The position numbers and the translations under genes are program-made. A stretch of DNA of 64,000 bases from Pseudorhodobacter wandonensis (GTDB taxonomy: Bacteria; Pseudomonadota; Alphaproteobacteria; Rhodobacterales; Rhodobacteraceae). The stretch's first letter is position 1. The number at the start of each line of letters is the position of its first letter. The notes beneath the pieces were generated by a model. The model saw nothing but the letters and a program-made list of their open reading frames with translations, was not told the DNA's origin and searched no databases. This document shows, in pieces, positions 46,808 to 56,042 of the stretch. The stretch spans positions 486,525 to 550,524 of the forward strand of contig NZ_LGHT01000044.1 in the NCBI RefSeq assembly GCF_001202035.1, in the 5' to 3' direction.

Positions 46808-48673
46808 GTGATACAAGACGGGCCAAGCATCGCGACCGGTCATGAGGTCATTCAGGCCTATTTGAAAACGCTTGACGGCTCGCCCGGCGTATACCGGATG
46901 CTGAATGCCGCCAGCGAGGTGCTGTATGTCGGCAAGGCCCGCAACCTGCGCAACCGCGTGTCAAACTATTCGCGTATCACCGGCCATTCGGCGCGCATCC
47001 AGCGGATGATTACCGAAACCGCCTCGATGATGTTCCTGACCACGCGCACCGAAACCGAGGCACTGCTGCTGGAACAGAACCTCATCAAGCAGCTAAAGCC
47101 GCGCTACAACGTGCTGCTGCGCGATGACAAATCCTTTCCCTATATCGTCATTCCCACCGACCACCCCTTTCCGATGATCCGCAAGCATCGCGGCAAGCGC
47201 TCGGAAAAGGGTCATTACTTTGGCCCCTTCGCCTCGGCCGGTGCTGTGAACCGCACGCTGAACCAGTTGCAGCGCGTGTTCCTGCTGCGCAACTGCACCG
47301 ACTCGATGTTTTCGGGCCGCACCCGCCCCTGCCTGCAATATCAGATCAAACGCTGCGCCGGCCCTTGTGTCGATAAAATCAGCGCTGGGGATTACGCAAC
47401 CCTCGTCGCCGATGCCAAACGGTTTCTAGAGGGCAAAACCACCGCCGTGCAGGCCAATCTTGCGGCCGAAATGGCAAGCGCCTCGGATGCGTTGGAATTT
47501 GAACGCGCCGCCGCGCTGCGCGATCGCATCAAGGCGCTGACGCAGGTGCAATCCGCCCAAGGCATCAACCCGCGCGGCGTGTCCGAGGCCGATGTCATCG
47601 CGCTGCATCTGGAAAACGGGCAGGCCTGCGTGCAGCTGTTTTTCATCCGCGCCAACCAATCCTGGGGCAACCGCGATTTTTATCCCCGCATCCCTGCCGG
47701 GGCCGAGGAATCCGAGATTCTCGAGGCGTTCATCACCCAGTTCTATGATGATAAAGAGCCACCGCCGCTGCTGCTCTTGTCACATGCCGTCGATAACGAA
47801 GATCTGGTCTCGCAGGCCTTGGCCGAACGCGCCGGCCGCAAGGTCGAGGTGGTCGTCCCTCAACGCGGCGAAAAGGCCGAGCTGGTCGAAAACGCCGCCC
47901 GCAACGCCCGCGAAAGCCTTGCACGCAAAATGTCGGAATCTGCGACGCAAAACAAATTGCTGGCAGGCTTGGCCGAGGCATTCGATCTCGACGCACCGCC
48001 CAAACGGATAGAGGTCTATGACAACTCGCATATTCAGGGCACCAATGCCGTTGGCGGTATGATCGTGGCGGGGGCGGACGGGTTCCTGAAATCGCAATAC
48101 CGCAAGTTCAACATCAAATCGGCCGCCGGTGCCAATTCCGATGACTTTGGCATGATGAAAGAGGTGCTGACCCGCCGCTTTGAACGCCTGCTGAAAGAAG
48201 ACCCCGAGCGCAAATCCGATGCGTGGCCAGACCTCCTGCTGATCGACGGCGGGGCAGGGCAGGTGTCAGCCGTGGCTGAAATCATGGCCGAGCTTGGCGT
48301 CGAAGACATCGCCATGGTCGGCGTGGCCAAAGGCGTAGACCGCGATCACGGCAAGGAAGAGTTCCACCGTACAGGCCAGCGCCCCTTTGCCCTGCGCATG
48401 AACGACCCCGTGCTTTATTTCGTGCAGCGCCTGCGCGATGAGGCACACCGCTGGGCCATCGGTGCCCACCGCGCCAAACGCGCCAAAGCGGTTTCGGCCA
48501 CCCCGCTGGATGACATCCCCGGCGTCGGCGCCGCCCGCAAACGCGCGCTTCTGGCGCATTTCGGCTCGGCCAAGGCGGTCTCCCGCGCCGCGATCCCCGA
48601 TCTGATGGCGGTCGGCGGTATTTCCGAACCCTTGGCCCAAAAGATCTCTGATTTCTTCAACGCAAAAAACTAA
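46808..48673 (+). CDS. uvrC: Excinuclease ABC subunit C
   Basis: UvrC of 621 residues, which cuts DNA on both sides of a lesion during nucleotide excision repair. The GIY-YIG nuclease domain is at the N-terminus ([20 protein letters not shown]), a UvrB-binding UVR segment near 210-245, the RNase H-like second nuclease ([26 protein letters not shown]) in the middle, and helix-hairpin-helix repeats ([20 protein letters not shown]) at the C-terminus. Start is GTG at 46808, ten bases after AAGGA. Confidence 0.97.
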   Translation: MIQDGPSIATGHEVIQAYLKTLDGSPGVYRMLNAASEVLYVGKARNLRNRVSNYSRITGHSARIQRMITETASMMFLTTRTETEALLLEQNLIKQLKPRYNVLLRDDKSFPYIVIPTDHPFPMIRKHRGKRSEKGHYFGPFASAGAVNRTLNQLQRVFLLRNCTDSMFSGRTRPCLQYQIKRCAGPCVDKISAGDYATLVADAKRFLEGKTTAVQANLAAEMASASDALEFERAAALRDRIKALTQVQSAQGINPRGVSEADVIALHLENGQACVQLFFIRANQSWGNRDFYPRIPAGAEESEILEAFITQFYDDKEPPPLLLLSHAVDNEDLVSQALAERAGRKVEVVVPQRGEKAELVENAARNARESLARKMSESATQNKLLAGLAEAFDLDAPPKRIEVYDNSHIQGTNAVGGMIVAGADGFLKSQYRKFNIKSAAGANSDDFGMMKEVLTRRFERLLKEDPERKSDAWPDLLLIDGGAGQVSAVAEIMAELGVEDIAMVGVAKGVDRDHGKEEFHRTGQRPFALRMNDPVLYFVQRLRDEAHRWAIGAHRAKRAKAVSATPLDDIPGVGAARKRALLAHFGSAKAVSRAAIPDLMAVGGISEPLAQKISDFFNAKN

Positions 48674-48740
48674 TCACACCTGGCCTAAGCCTCTAAAATT
48701 TAAATAAAATTTGGCTTCATCTTGGCCCAAATACCTAAAG

Positions 48741-48970
48741 GGCTGCGTGCCAGACACCCAAGCACGCAAACACAATTTGAAATTTCCTCAGGAACGCCGC
48801 GATCTTGCCCAGATTCCGCCACGAACCCCCGCCATACAGGTTCCAGTAGCGATCAAGGTTGGCTCGGTGACACGGACTTAATGCCCCCACCCAGGCCGGA
48901 TCAACGGGCCAACCCGTTACACCGAAAAGAACGCCGTCAGCTCCGCAAATGGTGCTGACGGCGTTTCTTA
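48741..48970 (+). ncRNA. Candidate structured non-coding RNA between uvrC and the asparaginase gene
   Basis: The gap 48674-48997 has no convincing gene. It starts with a hairpin, TGCGTGC (48744-48750) with GCACGCA (48762-48768), passes through a region with several short self-complementary stretches (for example GGAAC and GTTCC), and ends in a very strong terminator. The layout of promoter-sized gap, structured body and terminator fits a small RNA of about 230 bases. I could not match it to a known RNA; 6S RNA is one idea but unproven. It could also be only the uvrC 3' region. Confidence 0.25.
48927..48969. terminator. Strong bidirectional terminator
   Basis: AACGCCGTCAGC (48930-48941) pairs perfectly with GCTGACGGCGTT (48954-48965), a 12-base-pair stem. 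TTTCTTATT follows on the plus strand and TCTTTT on the minus strand, so it can end both the uvrC-side transcript and the convergent asparaginase transcript. Confidence 0.8.
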
Positions 48971-48997
48971 TTCCCCCAAGGTCAGCCCCGGCCCCGT

Positions 48998-49987
48998 TCA
49001 GGCAAAGCCATCCGCGACCCGCAACGAACCCGTGGCAATACCGCGCCGGTTCCGCTCTACCGTGTTCAGCACCTTGCGCGTTGCCGGATGCTCCGCCGCC
49101 AGCACGCCCAGCTTGACCAACAAAGCAGCAATCGCCAGCTCCGCCGCCCGCGTGCCGCCATCAACAATCTTCACCGCAATCCCCTTTTTCAGCTCGGGGA
49201 TGATCGCCACAAACACCGCCTCGGCCCCGGTCTTGACGGCGACGCGCCCGTTCATGGCCCGCATCAGCTCGGTGCAGGCGCGGCCCTCGCCTGCCACCAT
49301 CTCGGGAAATCCCATCATGCCACGCGCCAGCTTGAACGCCGCATCCTGCCGCGCATCGGCCCCTTCCTGCGCCGTGGCAAAAAACGCCATCGCCCGCGCC
49401 AGCCCATGCAGGCTGGTCGAATAGTTCGGCGCCGAACAGCCGTCGATGCCATAGCCCGCACTCGTCTCGCCTGTTACCTCCTCATGCGCCGCTTTAACCG
49501 CCAGCTGCACCGGATGGTCAGCCTCGATATATTCGGCATGCCCACCCAGATGCTTGTTCAGCATCAGAAAACCCGCATGCTTGCCCGAGCAATTGTTGTG
49601 GATCTGGCACGGGCTGCTATCGGTCTTGATCAGGCGGTCACGCTCGGCACGGTCCCTCGGCTCTTGCGGGCCACAGCGCAAATCTACCTCGCCCAGCCCC
49701 ATATCGGCCAGCCAGGCCGTCACAGCCTGCGAGTGGATCGCCGCTGCATTATGACTGGCACAGACCAACCCCAACTGCCGCGCGGTCAGCCCACGGCCCG
49801 CCCCGCTTTCCATCAGGGGCAAGGCTTGCACCATCTTGCAGCTCGACCGCGGGAAAATCACCGCCGCCGGATCGCCCCAAGCTTGCTCAATCCCGCCATC
49901 CGCGCCGCAAATCACTGCATGCCCCAGATGCCTTCCTTCTAACTGACCACCACGCCATAACTCGGCTACAGCCACCGGATCCGTCAT
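48998..49987 (-). CDS. L-asparaginase II (Rhizobium etli type, PF06089)
   Basis: Protein of 329 residues in the zinc-dependent asparaginase family first known from Rhizobium etli, unrelated to E. coli AnsB. The catalytic residues are in place: the Ser-x-Lys tandem in PRSSCKMVQ, a second Ser in CASHNAAA, Cys-x2-Lys in NNCSGKHAGF and the second Cys in GIDGCSAPNY. It hydrolyses asparagine to aspartate and ammonia. The open frame extends to 50107, but the ATG at 49987 has GGGGCAGAG just upstream and starts the conserved domain. Confidence 0.9.
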   Translation of the reverse strand: MTDPVAVAELWRGGQLEGRHLGHAVICGADGGIEQAWGDPAAVIFPRSSCKMVQALPLMESGAGRGLTARQLGLVCASHNAAAIHSQAVTAWLADMGLGEVDLRCGPQEPRDRAERDRLIKTDSSPCQIHNNCSGKHAGFLMLNKHLGGHAEYIEADHPVQLAVKAAHEEVTGETSAGYGIDGCSAPNYSTSLHGLARAMAFFATAQEGADARQDAAFKLARGMMGFPEMVAGEGRACTELMRAMNGRVAVKTGAEAVFVAIIPELKKGIAVKIVDGGTRAAELAIAALLVKLGVLAAEHPATRKVLNTVERNRRGIATGSLRVADGFA

Positions 49988-50179
49988 TTCTCTGCCCCTT
50001 TTCACGGTTTCCTTACCAAACATGCGCGATTTTCTGCGCATAGGGCTTTTACGGACTGCCCTTTTTGCGTTATGCATGAAATATCGAGTTGAAACGACCT
50101 GCGCCACAGGAAAAGCTTAAGGTAATAGGCTAGGTGGCCCCGTCAAAGAGGCATCAAACAGCTGGAGGCTGTGAACGAC

Positions 50180-50704
50180 ATGAAATCACACATCATCGGC
50201 GCGCTTATCGGCGCATCGCTCGGGATGGGGGCCTCCGCTGCCTTCGCTCAATCCGAAACCGAGTGCGTCTCGGCCAAAACCGATTGGAGCGTCTGCGTCT
50301 GGCAGCAGCCCAAAGAATGCTGGGGCGTTTCCAAGCCCAAAGAAACGGTCAACAGCCGCGATGGCAAACCCGTTTCGGCCCGCCGCGGCGATATCTTGAT
50401 GTTCGTCACCTTCCGCCCCGGTACGGGCGCCAAGGGCGAAGTATCCTTTACCGGCGGCTACCCGTTTGCGCCGGGGTCCACCGTGAACGTCGATATCAAC
50501 GGCAAGTCGTTTGATCTGTTCAGCGATGGTGAATGGGCTTGGCCAGCAAGCACCTCGGATGACGCAGGGCTTTTGGCCGCGATGAAGGCCGGTTCTTCGG
50601 CCGTTGTCACCGCGCGCTCTGCCCGTGGTACGCAAACCAAAGACACCTTCTCGCTCAGCGGCTTTACCGCCGCGATGACCGAGGCCGAGCAGCGCTGCAA
50701 ATAA
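50180..50704 (+). CDS. IalB-family (invasion-associated locus B) secreted protein
   Basis: Protein of about 174 residues with a signal peptide ending SAAFAQ. The mature part has the IalB pattern of four conserved cysteines, CVSAKTDWSVCVWQQPKECW and a final Cys near the C-terminus, plus LMFVTFRPG and EVSFTGGYPF. In rhizobiales and Rhodobacteraceae these periplasmic proteins are common and of uncertain function; the invasion role known from Bartonella should not be assumed here. A GTG at 50171 is a possible earlier start, but GGAGG at 50164 suits the ATG better. Confidence 0.88.
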   Translation: MKSHIIGALIGASLGMGASAAFAQSETECVSAKTDWSVCVWQQPKECWGVSKPKETVNSRDGKPVSARRGDILMFVTFRPGTGAKGEVSFTGGYPFAPGSTVNVDINGKSFDLFSDGEWAWPASTSDDAGLLAAMKAGSSAVVTARSARGTQTKDTFSLSGFTAAMTEAEQRCK

Positions 50705-50809
50705 GCCGCTTGATCCCTTTTGAAAACGCCTCGGTGCCATGCGCGCTGGGGCGTTTTCTTTTGCCCGCGAATCCGTTATAGACACCGCTTGCCAATCAGG
50801 ATGCCCGCC

Positions 50810-51987
50810 ATGACCGCCCCAACTGCCCAAGCCCCTATCACGCAAGATGTCCATACCATCCCGCGCAAATTGCCCGAGGGTGGCAAAACCAATATCATCG
50901 GTCTGACGCGCGATCAGTTGCGTGCGGCGCTTATTGCGGCGGGCTGCCCGGAAAAGCAGGCAAAAATGCGGGTCGGGCAAATCTGGCAATGGGTCTATTT
51001 CTTTGGCCTGCGCGATTTTAACGAAATGACCAACCTGTCCAAGGATTTCCGCGCCCTCTTGGCCGACAAGTTTGAACTGGTCTTGCCCGAGGTTGTCACC
51101 CGCCAAGTGTCCGAGGATGGCACCCGCAAATACCTTGTTCGCATCCAGGGCGGGCATGAGGTAGAGGTGGTCTATATCCCCGAAACCGATCGCGGCACGC
51201 TGTGCATCTCGTCGCAGGTCGGTTGTACCCTGACCTGTTCGTTCTGCCATACCGGCACGCAAAAGCTGGTGCGCAACCTGACAGCCGGTGAAATCGTCGG
51301 GCAGGTAATGCTGGCCCGTGATGATCTGAACGAATGGCCGGTCAAGGGTGCGTCCAACGCCGATCCGGCAGCGCGCCTTGTGTCAAACGTCGTGCTGATG
51401 GGCATGGGCGAGCCGCTTTATAACTTTGAAAACGTCCGTGATGCGATGAATATCGTGATGGATGGCGAAGGTATCGCCCTTGGCCGCCGCGCATTACGCT
51501 GTCCACCAGCGGTGTCGTGCCCGAAATCGCCCGCACCGCGCAGGAAATCGGTTGTTTGCTGGCCGTATCCTTCCACGCCACCACCGATGAGGTGCGCGAC
51601 CAATTGGTGCCGATCAACAAAAAGTGGAACATCGCGGCCCTGCTCGATGCTCTGCGCGCCTATCCGGGCCTGACCAATTCCGAACGCATCACCTTTGAAT
51701 ATGTGATGCTCGACGGGGTGAATGACAGCAAGGAAGATGCGTATCGTCTGGTTGAATTGATCCGAGGCATTCCGGCCAAGATCAACCTGATCCCGTTCAA
51801 CGAATGGCCGGGTGCACCGTATAAACGGTCTTCGGGCAACCGCATTCACGCCTTTGCCGATATCATCCATGAGGCAGGCTATGCCTCGCCTATCCGCAAA
51901 CCGCGCGGTGAGGATATCATGGCCGCTTGTGGCCAGCTGAAATCGGCCACCGAACGCGCCCGCAGATCGCCGCCGAGGCAGGCTTAG
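50810..51987 (+). pseudogene. rlmN: rlmN, 23S rRNA (adenine(2503)-C(2))-methyltransferase, interrupted by a one-base frameshift
   Basis: Radical-SAM methyltransferase that modifies A2503 of 23S rRNA and A37 of some tRNAs. The first frame (50810 to about 51490) carries the N-terminal domain and the iron-sulfur motif CTLTCSFCHTG. At about 51483-51492 the reading GGCCGCCGCGCATTACG lacks one base relative to the expected Gly-Arg-Arg-Arg-Ile-Thr. The protein then continues intact in the next frame ([12 protein letters not shown] to the end), including the methyl-accepting Cys in [11 protein letters not shown]. Apart from this base everything is conserved. The first frame would otherwise stop at 51673 with 288 codons. 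The break may be a real mutation or a sequencing error in the GC-rich CGCCGC run. Confidence 0.9.
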
Positions 51988-52006
51988 GCGAATAAACGCC
52001 CCGTAG

Positions 52007-52024
52007 GTCGGGGTTCACCCCGAC
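52007..52024. repeat. Palindrome after rlmN, repeat or terminator
   Basis: GTCGGGGTTCACCCCGAC is an 18-base near-perfect palindrome 20 bases after the rlmN stop, embedded in CCGTAGGTCGGGGTTCACC. It can form a hairpin with a two-base loop. Such sequences recur between genes in Rhodobacteraceae genomes, so it may be a dispersed repeat as well as a transcript end. Confidence 0.5.
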
Positions 52025-52129
52025 TCCCACTCCCAGCCAACATTTCACCAGTTAAAAAAACGTTAACAACGCAGCGATTACACTTCAATATCAACAAGAT
52101 AAAGAATTGTCCGCGCGCGGTCACGCAGC

Positions 52130-53044
52130 CTAGCGCGCCCGCCAAGCCTGCAAAATATAGGTTGCCGTCATCAAATCCAGATGCGCCCCGCCGCCATTTT
52201 TCGCGATCGTGATTTCATCCTCCGATCGGCGGGCATAGCTTCCTTTTGGCATGTCATAAAAATCGGCCGCAATATGCCCCTCACTGATCGCCCCGCTGGC
52301 AATCGGCATCATAATTTCTCCGATATGATGCACCGTCGTCGCCCTCGAATCCACAAACAGCCGCGCCCGTTTCATGGCCTCATCATCGACCTCGCGCATA
52401 TCCGGCCGGAAGGCACCAATCAGGTCCAGATGCTGGCCCGCCTGCAACCACTCGCCCCGTATCAGCGGCTCTTTTGACATGGTGGCCGTGCAGATAATAT
52501 CCGCGCCCCGCACCGCCGTTTCCAGATCCGCCGCAGCCTGAATCCCCCGCCCTTCGGCAAAGGATTGCGCAGCCACCGGATTGCGGCCCCAAACCGTGAA
52601 CTCCGCCCCTGCAAAGGTACTGGAATAGGCATCAATCATCGTGCCCGCCACAGCGCCCGCCCCGACCAGCAAAATCTTTCTGCTGTCTTTACGGGCCAGT
52701 TTTTTCGCCGCCAGCAGGCTATCACCCGCCGTCTTCCATTTGGTCACCAGATGAAAATCGACCAAGGCCTCTAGCGTGCCGGTTTGGTCGGAAAACAATG
52801 TCACCGCCCCGTTGATCGAGGCCAAGCCATGCGCCCCGTTGCCCGGAAAGATCGTGGCCGTTTTCACCAATTGCCCCAACCCGTCAATCCAGGCCGCGCG
52901 GTTCAGCAGCGTATCATTGCCACGATAAAGAAAACTATCCGCCACTTCGGCCCGCGGCAGGCGGTGCCCGGCCTCTAGCGCGTCGGTCAGGGTGTGCCAC
53001 TTCAACACGGCTTCGGCCTCAAATGGGACGGTTTCGATAGTCAT
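52130..53044 (-). CDS. Ornithine cyclodeaminase / mu-crystallin family protein
   Basis: NAD(P)-dependent enzyme of 304 residues. The family Rossmann motif is seen in ILLVGAGAVAGTMIDAY; LVKTATIFPGNGAHGL carries the catalytic-region Lys, and DLIGAFRPDMREVD is the conserved loop after the nucleotide fold. The family includes ornithine cyclodeaminase, alanine dehydrogenase and ketimine reductases, and the exact substrate cannot be read from sequence. Its start overlaps the HAD gene stop by four bases, so it is the third gene of an operon. Confidence 0.88.
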   Translation of the reverse strand: MTIETVPFEAEAVLKWHTLTDALEAGHRLPRAEVADSFLYRGNDTLLNRAAWIDGLGQLVKTATIFPGNGAHGLASINGAVTLFSDQTGTLEALVDFHLVTKWKTAGDSLLAAKKLARKDSRKILLVGAGAVAGTMIDAYSSTFAGAEFTVWGRNPVAAQSFAEGRGIQAAADLETAVRGADIICTATMSKEPLIRGEWLQAGQHLDLIGAFRPDMREVDDEAMKRARLFVDSRATTVHHIGEIMMPIASGAISEGHIAADFYDMPKGSYARRSEDEITIAKNGGGAHLDLMTATYILQAWRAR

Positions 53045-53667
53045 GGCATGGCCTCCTGTTTGGTCAGCAATCCGGCCTCAACCAGCCGGTCGGCCCAGCC
53101 TTGCGGGCCGGTGAAGTGATGGGTTTGCCAGCCGCGCAAGGCTGCGGCCTGAATATTGTCAGCGCGGTCATCGACGAATAACAGCGCCTCGGGAAAGATG
53201 CCGCAATCAGCCTCAACCGCGGCATAGATCGCCGGCGCGGGCTTGGTCACCTGCAAACGTCCCGACACATAGGTTCGGTCAAACTCGTTCAAGAACTCAT
53301 ACTGGGTCTGCGCATAAGAAAAGGCATCATCGCCAAAATTGGTCAGGGCAAAGACCGGAACACCCTTGGCCCGCAACTGACGCAGCAAACTGATCGAATG
53401 CTCGATACGGGGCGAGGCCAGCCCGATCCAATGGTCATACCACCAGCGGATTTCCTGCGCCCAATCGGGGTTGGCGGCGGCGCAATCATAGACTGTGTCG
53501 CGAAACATCCCGCCTGCATCGATCCGTTCGTTCATGGCGTGCAGATCGACAGCGGCAAACAACGCCTGCCGCCGCGCCGTGCCGATGCGGACGTCGTAAT
53601 ATCGCTCGGGCTGCCATTCAATCAGCACATTGCCGATGTCAAAAACCACTGCCTCAACGGTCCACAT
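53041..53667 (-). CDS. HAD-family hydrolase (YihX-like phosphatase)
   Basis: HAD hydrolase of about 208 residues. Motif I VVFDIGNVLIEW holds the nucleophilic Asp, motif II ALTNFG, motif III Lys in VTKPAPAIY and motif IV FVDDRADN. The D-x-G-N-V form of motif I is typical of YihX-type sugar-phosphate phosphatases. The open frame extends to 53784, but GAGG precedes the ATG at 53667 by about six bases; ATG at 53673 is the alternative. It overlaps the transporter gene upstream and the ornithine cyclodeaminase gene downstream. Confidence 0.88.
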   Translation of the reverse strand: MWTVEAVVFDIGNVLIEWQPERYYDVRIGTARRQALFAAVDLHAMNERIDAGGMFRDTVYDCAAANPDWAQEIRWWYDHWIGLASPRIEHSISLLRQLRAKGVPVFALTNFGDDAFSYAQTQYEFLNEFDRTYVSGRLQVTKPAPAIYAAVEADCGIFPEALLFVDDRADNIQAAALRGWQTHHFTGPQGWADRLVEAGLLTKQEAMP

Positions 53668-54676
53668 GCTCATCCTCCGCCGCACCCAAAGCCGAAGATC
53701 GCAGATTTCCGGGCGCCGATGCAAGAGGAGGCGTGTCGGGGTTTGCCCGTGTCTCACGCCAAACCGTGTAAAGCCCCGCGCCACAAATCAGCGCAATCCC
53801 TACCCATGCTGCCGTATCCGGCCATTCACCAAAAATCACCAAGCCAAATATGATTGCCAAAGGCATCGAGATATATTCGAAAGGCGCCACCAAAGCCGCC
53901 TCGCAAGACCGATAGGCGTGGGTAATAAGCAAAGCCCCTGCAACCGAGGCGCAGCCGATCAGCACCAAAATTGGCCAATCTGCTGGTTTTGGCCAGGCCC
54001 AGGCCCGTGTCAGAAACCCGATCGACAGGTTGTCGTCACTGGCAAAGCCGCCGTGCCCCAGCACAAGACCGCTGAGAATGCTGACCGCGATAAAGGTCAG
54101 TTGCACATAGACAGTCAACGTCAGCGCACTTTCTGTCGCGCCCATTCGCCGGGTCAGCATGTGCAGCATCGCATAGCAAAATGCTGCAAATAGCGGCAGC
54201 AACATCGTCGGGTTGAAAATGCCCGCCCCCGGCCGCAGCATTACAATCACCCCGATCAGCCCCACCCCCACCGCCATCCAGCGCCTTGCGCCCACCTTTT
54301 CACCCAGCATCGGCACTGACAATGCCGTAATCAGCAAGGGGGCAATGAAAAACAGCGCCACCGCATCGGCAATCGGCATCGCTGCCAGCCCGAGAAAAAA
54401 GCAAAAATTCGAGGTGACAACAAAACCGCCCCGCACCAGATGCATCCCCAGCCGTTGCGTGCGAAACACCGCCAAGCCACCCCGTGCAGGCAGCACAATT
54501 GCCAGCATCACGGCCATCCCGATCACTGACCGGATCAACACAATCTGATGCAAAGCATAGCCGCCGCTTAGAAATTTGATCGAACTGTCGTTGATCGAGA
54601 AAAATACGGATGCGCCCAGAGCTGAGGCAATGCCCAGCAAAAGAACGCGGCGATCAAAGGGGAGCGTGTTTATCAT
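53654..54676 (-). CDS. DMT superfamily transporter (EamA)
   Basis: Protein of 340 residues with ten hydrophobic helices arranged as two EamA repeats (about 10-150 and 165-310). Phrases such as PIADAVALFFIAPLLITALS and AALVAPFEYISMPLAIIFG mark the ends of the two halves. It is a drug/metabolite-type permease, substrate unknown. It heads the three-gene operon with the HAD phosphatase and the ornithine cyclodeaminase-like enzyme. Its C-terminal 30 residues are polar and likely cytoplasmic. Confidence 0.9.
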   Translation of the reverse strand: MINTLPFDRRVLLLGIASALGASVFFSINDSSIKFLSGGYALHQIVLIRSVIGMAVMLAIVLPARGGLAVFRTQRLGMHLVRGGFVVTSNFCFFLGLAAMPIADAVALFFIAPLLITALSVPMLGEKVGARRWMAVGVGLIGVIVMLRPGAGIFNPTMLLPLFAAFCYAMLHMLTRRMGATESALTLTVYVQLTFIAVSILSGLVLGHGGFASDDNLSIGFLTRAWAWPKPADWPILVLIGCASVAGALLITHAYRSCEAALVAPFEYISMPLAIIFGLVIFGEWPDTAAWVGIALICGAGLYTVWRETRANPDTPPLASAPGNLRSSALGAAEDEHVDR

Positions 54677-54737
54677 TGGTCAAATTGGCCCGCCAAAACC
54701 GGCTTTGTCTGTTCTGCAGGCGACATCTTGTGCCCGA

Positions 54738-55190
54738 TCACAGGCGTTTGGCCGCCTGCAAAACCCGCTCTAGCGCATCAAGAAACCGCGAGCGATCGAT
54801 CTTGGAAAACGGTTTGCCGCCGCCTTGCCGAAACGGGTCGGCGCTGCGCAAATCCTGCATCAAATCGCGCGTCGCCAGCACCTGCCCGATGTTGCGGGCG
54901 TGCAGTTCCTCACCGTTATGTTTCAGCACTTTGGCCCCAGCCTCGACGCATTTCGCGGCCAGCGGGATGTCACTGGTTACAACCACATCGCCCGAACCCG
55001 CACGCTCGGCGATCCACATATCCGCCACATCCGGCCCATCGGCCACAAATACGCTTTCAACCAAAGGGTTGGCCGAAGGCCGGATACCGCCGTTCGATAC
55101 CAGCATCATCCGCACCCCATGCCTCGTGGCGACTTTTTCGGCCTCGGCCTTAACAGGGCAGGCGTCGGCGTCAATGTAGATCACTGTCAT
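54738..55190 (-). CDS. YaiI/YqxD family protein (DUF188)
   Basis: Protein of 150 residues with the family motifs [40 protein letters not shown] and [15 protein letters not shown], resembling PIN-like nuclease folds with conserved acidic residues. The biochemical role is not established. It starts ten bases after the end of fghA and is probably cotranscribed with it. Confidence 0.92.
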   Translation of the reverse strand: MTVIYIDADACPVKAEAEKVATRHGVRMMLVSNGGIRPSANPLVESVFVADGPDVADMWIAERAGSGDVVVTSDIPLAAKCVEAGAKVLKHNGEELHARNIGQVLATRDLMQDLRSADPFRQGGGKPFSKIDRSRFLDALERVLQAAKRL

Positions 55191-55199
55191 AACAACGCC

Positions 55200-56030
55200 T
55201 TAGTCATAAAGCGCATCCGCGTGAAAGGCGATGTGATCTTGCATAAAGGTCGCCACAAAGAAATAGCTGTGATCATAGCCTTTTTGCATCCGCATCATCG
55301 CGTTTTGCCGGCCCGCAATCATCGCCTCGGCCAATGCTTCGGGCATCAGCTTGTCTAAAAACTGGTCCGAGGCACCTTGGTCAATCAAGATCGGTCCGTC
55401 AAAGCCGCGCTTTTTCATCAACAGGGTCGCATCATGCGGTGCCCATTTGCTCTCATCCTTGCCCAGATAGGCGGTGAATTGTTTGCGGCCCCATTCACTG
55501 GCAGACGGGTTGGCAATCGGCGCAAAAGCCGAGACCGAGCGGAACCGACCGGGGAAAGACATGGCAATCGTCAGTGCGCCATGGCCGCCCATCGAATGGC
55601 CGGTAATCGCTTGCCGCCCCTCGTCCAAGGGATAGGCGCTAAACAGCAGATGCGGTAGTTCTTCGGTCAGGTAGCTCCACATTTGGTAGTTCGTGGCCCA
55701 CGGGGCCTCGGTTGCGTTGACGTAGAAACCAGCGCCTTGGCCCAGATCATAGGCGTCATCATTGGCTATGCCTGCGCCGCGCGGGCTGGTATCGGGGAAA
55801 ATGAGCGCCACGCCATGCTCGGCTGCCCAAGCCTGCGCGCCGGCCTTTACCATTGCGTTTTCATGCGTGCAGGTCAGGCCCGACAGATACCAGATCACCG
55901 GCACAGCCTCATGCTCGGCCTCGGCAGGCAAAAACAGGCCAAAGGTCATGTCACATCCACACACCTCGGACGGGTGGCTGTAAACACCTTGTACGCCACC
56001 AAAAGCGCGGTTCTCAGAAATCGTCTTCAT
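55200..56030 (-). CDS. fghA: S-formylglutathione hydrolase
   Basis: Esterase-D-type alpha/beta hydrolase of 276 residues that completes glutathione-dependent formaldehyde oxidation by splitting S-formylglutathione to formate. Motifs: YLSGLTCTHENAMVKAGAQ, the nucleophile in GHSMGGHGAL, the Asp in LIDQGASDQFLD and the His in GYDHSYFF. It follows an AEC transporter gene with a 12-base gap. The usual partner dehydrogenase gene is not in this window. Confidence 0.95.
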   Translation of the reverse strand: MKTISENRAFGGVQGVYSHPSEVCGCDMTFGLFLPAEAEHEAVPVIWYLSGLTCTHENAMVKAGAQAWAAEHGVALIFPDTSPRGAGIANDDAYDLGQGAGFYVNATEAPWATNYQMWSYLTEELPHLLFSAYPLDEGRQAITGHSMGGHGALTIAMSFPGRFRSVSAFAPIANPSASEWGRKQFTAYLGKDESKWAPHDATLLMKKRGFDGPILIDQGASDQFLDKLMPEALAEAMIAGRQNAMMRMQKGYDHSYFFVATFMQDHIAFHADALYD

Positions 56031-56042
56031 TTTTGTTCCTTT

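Noticed and set aside
48722..48958. Plus-strand frame of 78 codons after uvrC
   Set aside because: No ribosome-binding site, no recognisable sequence, and it ends inside the terminator stem.
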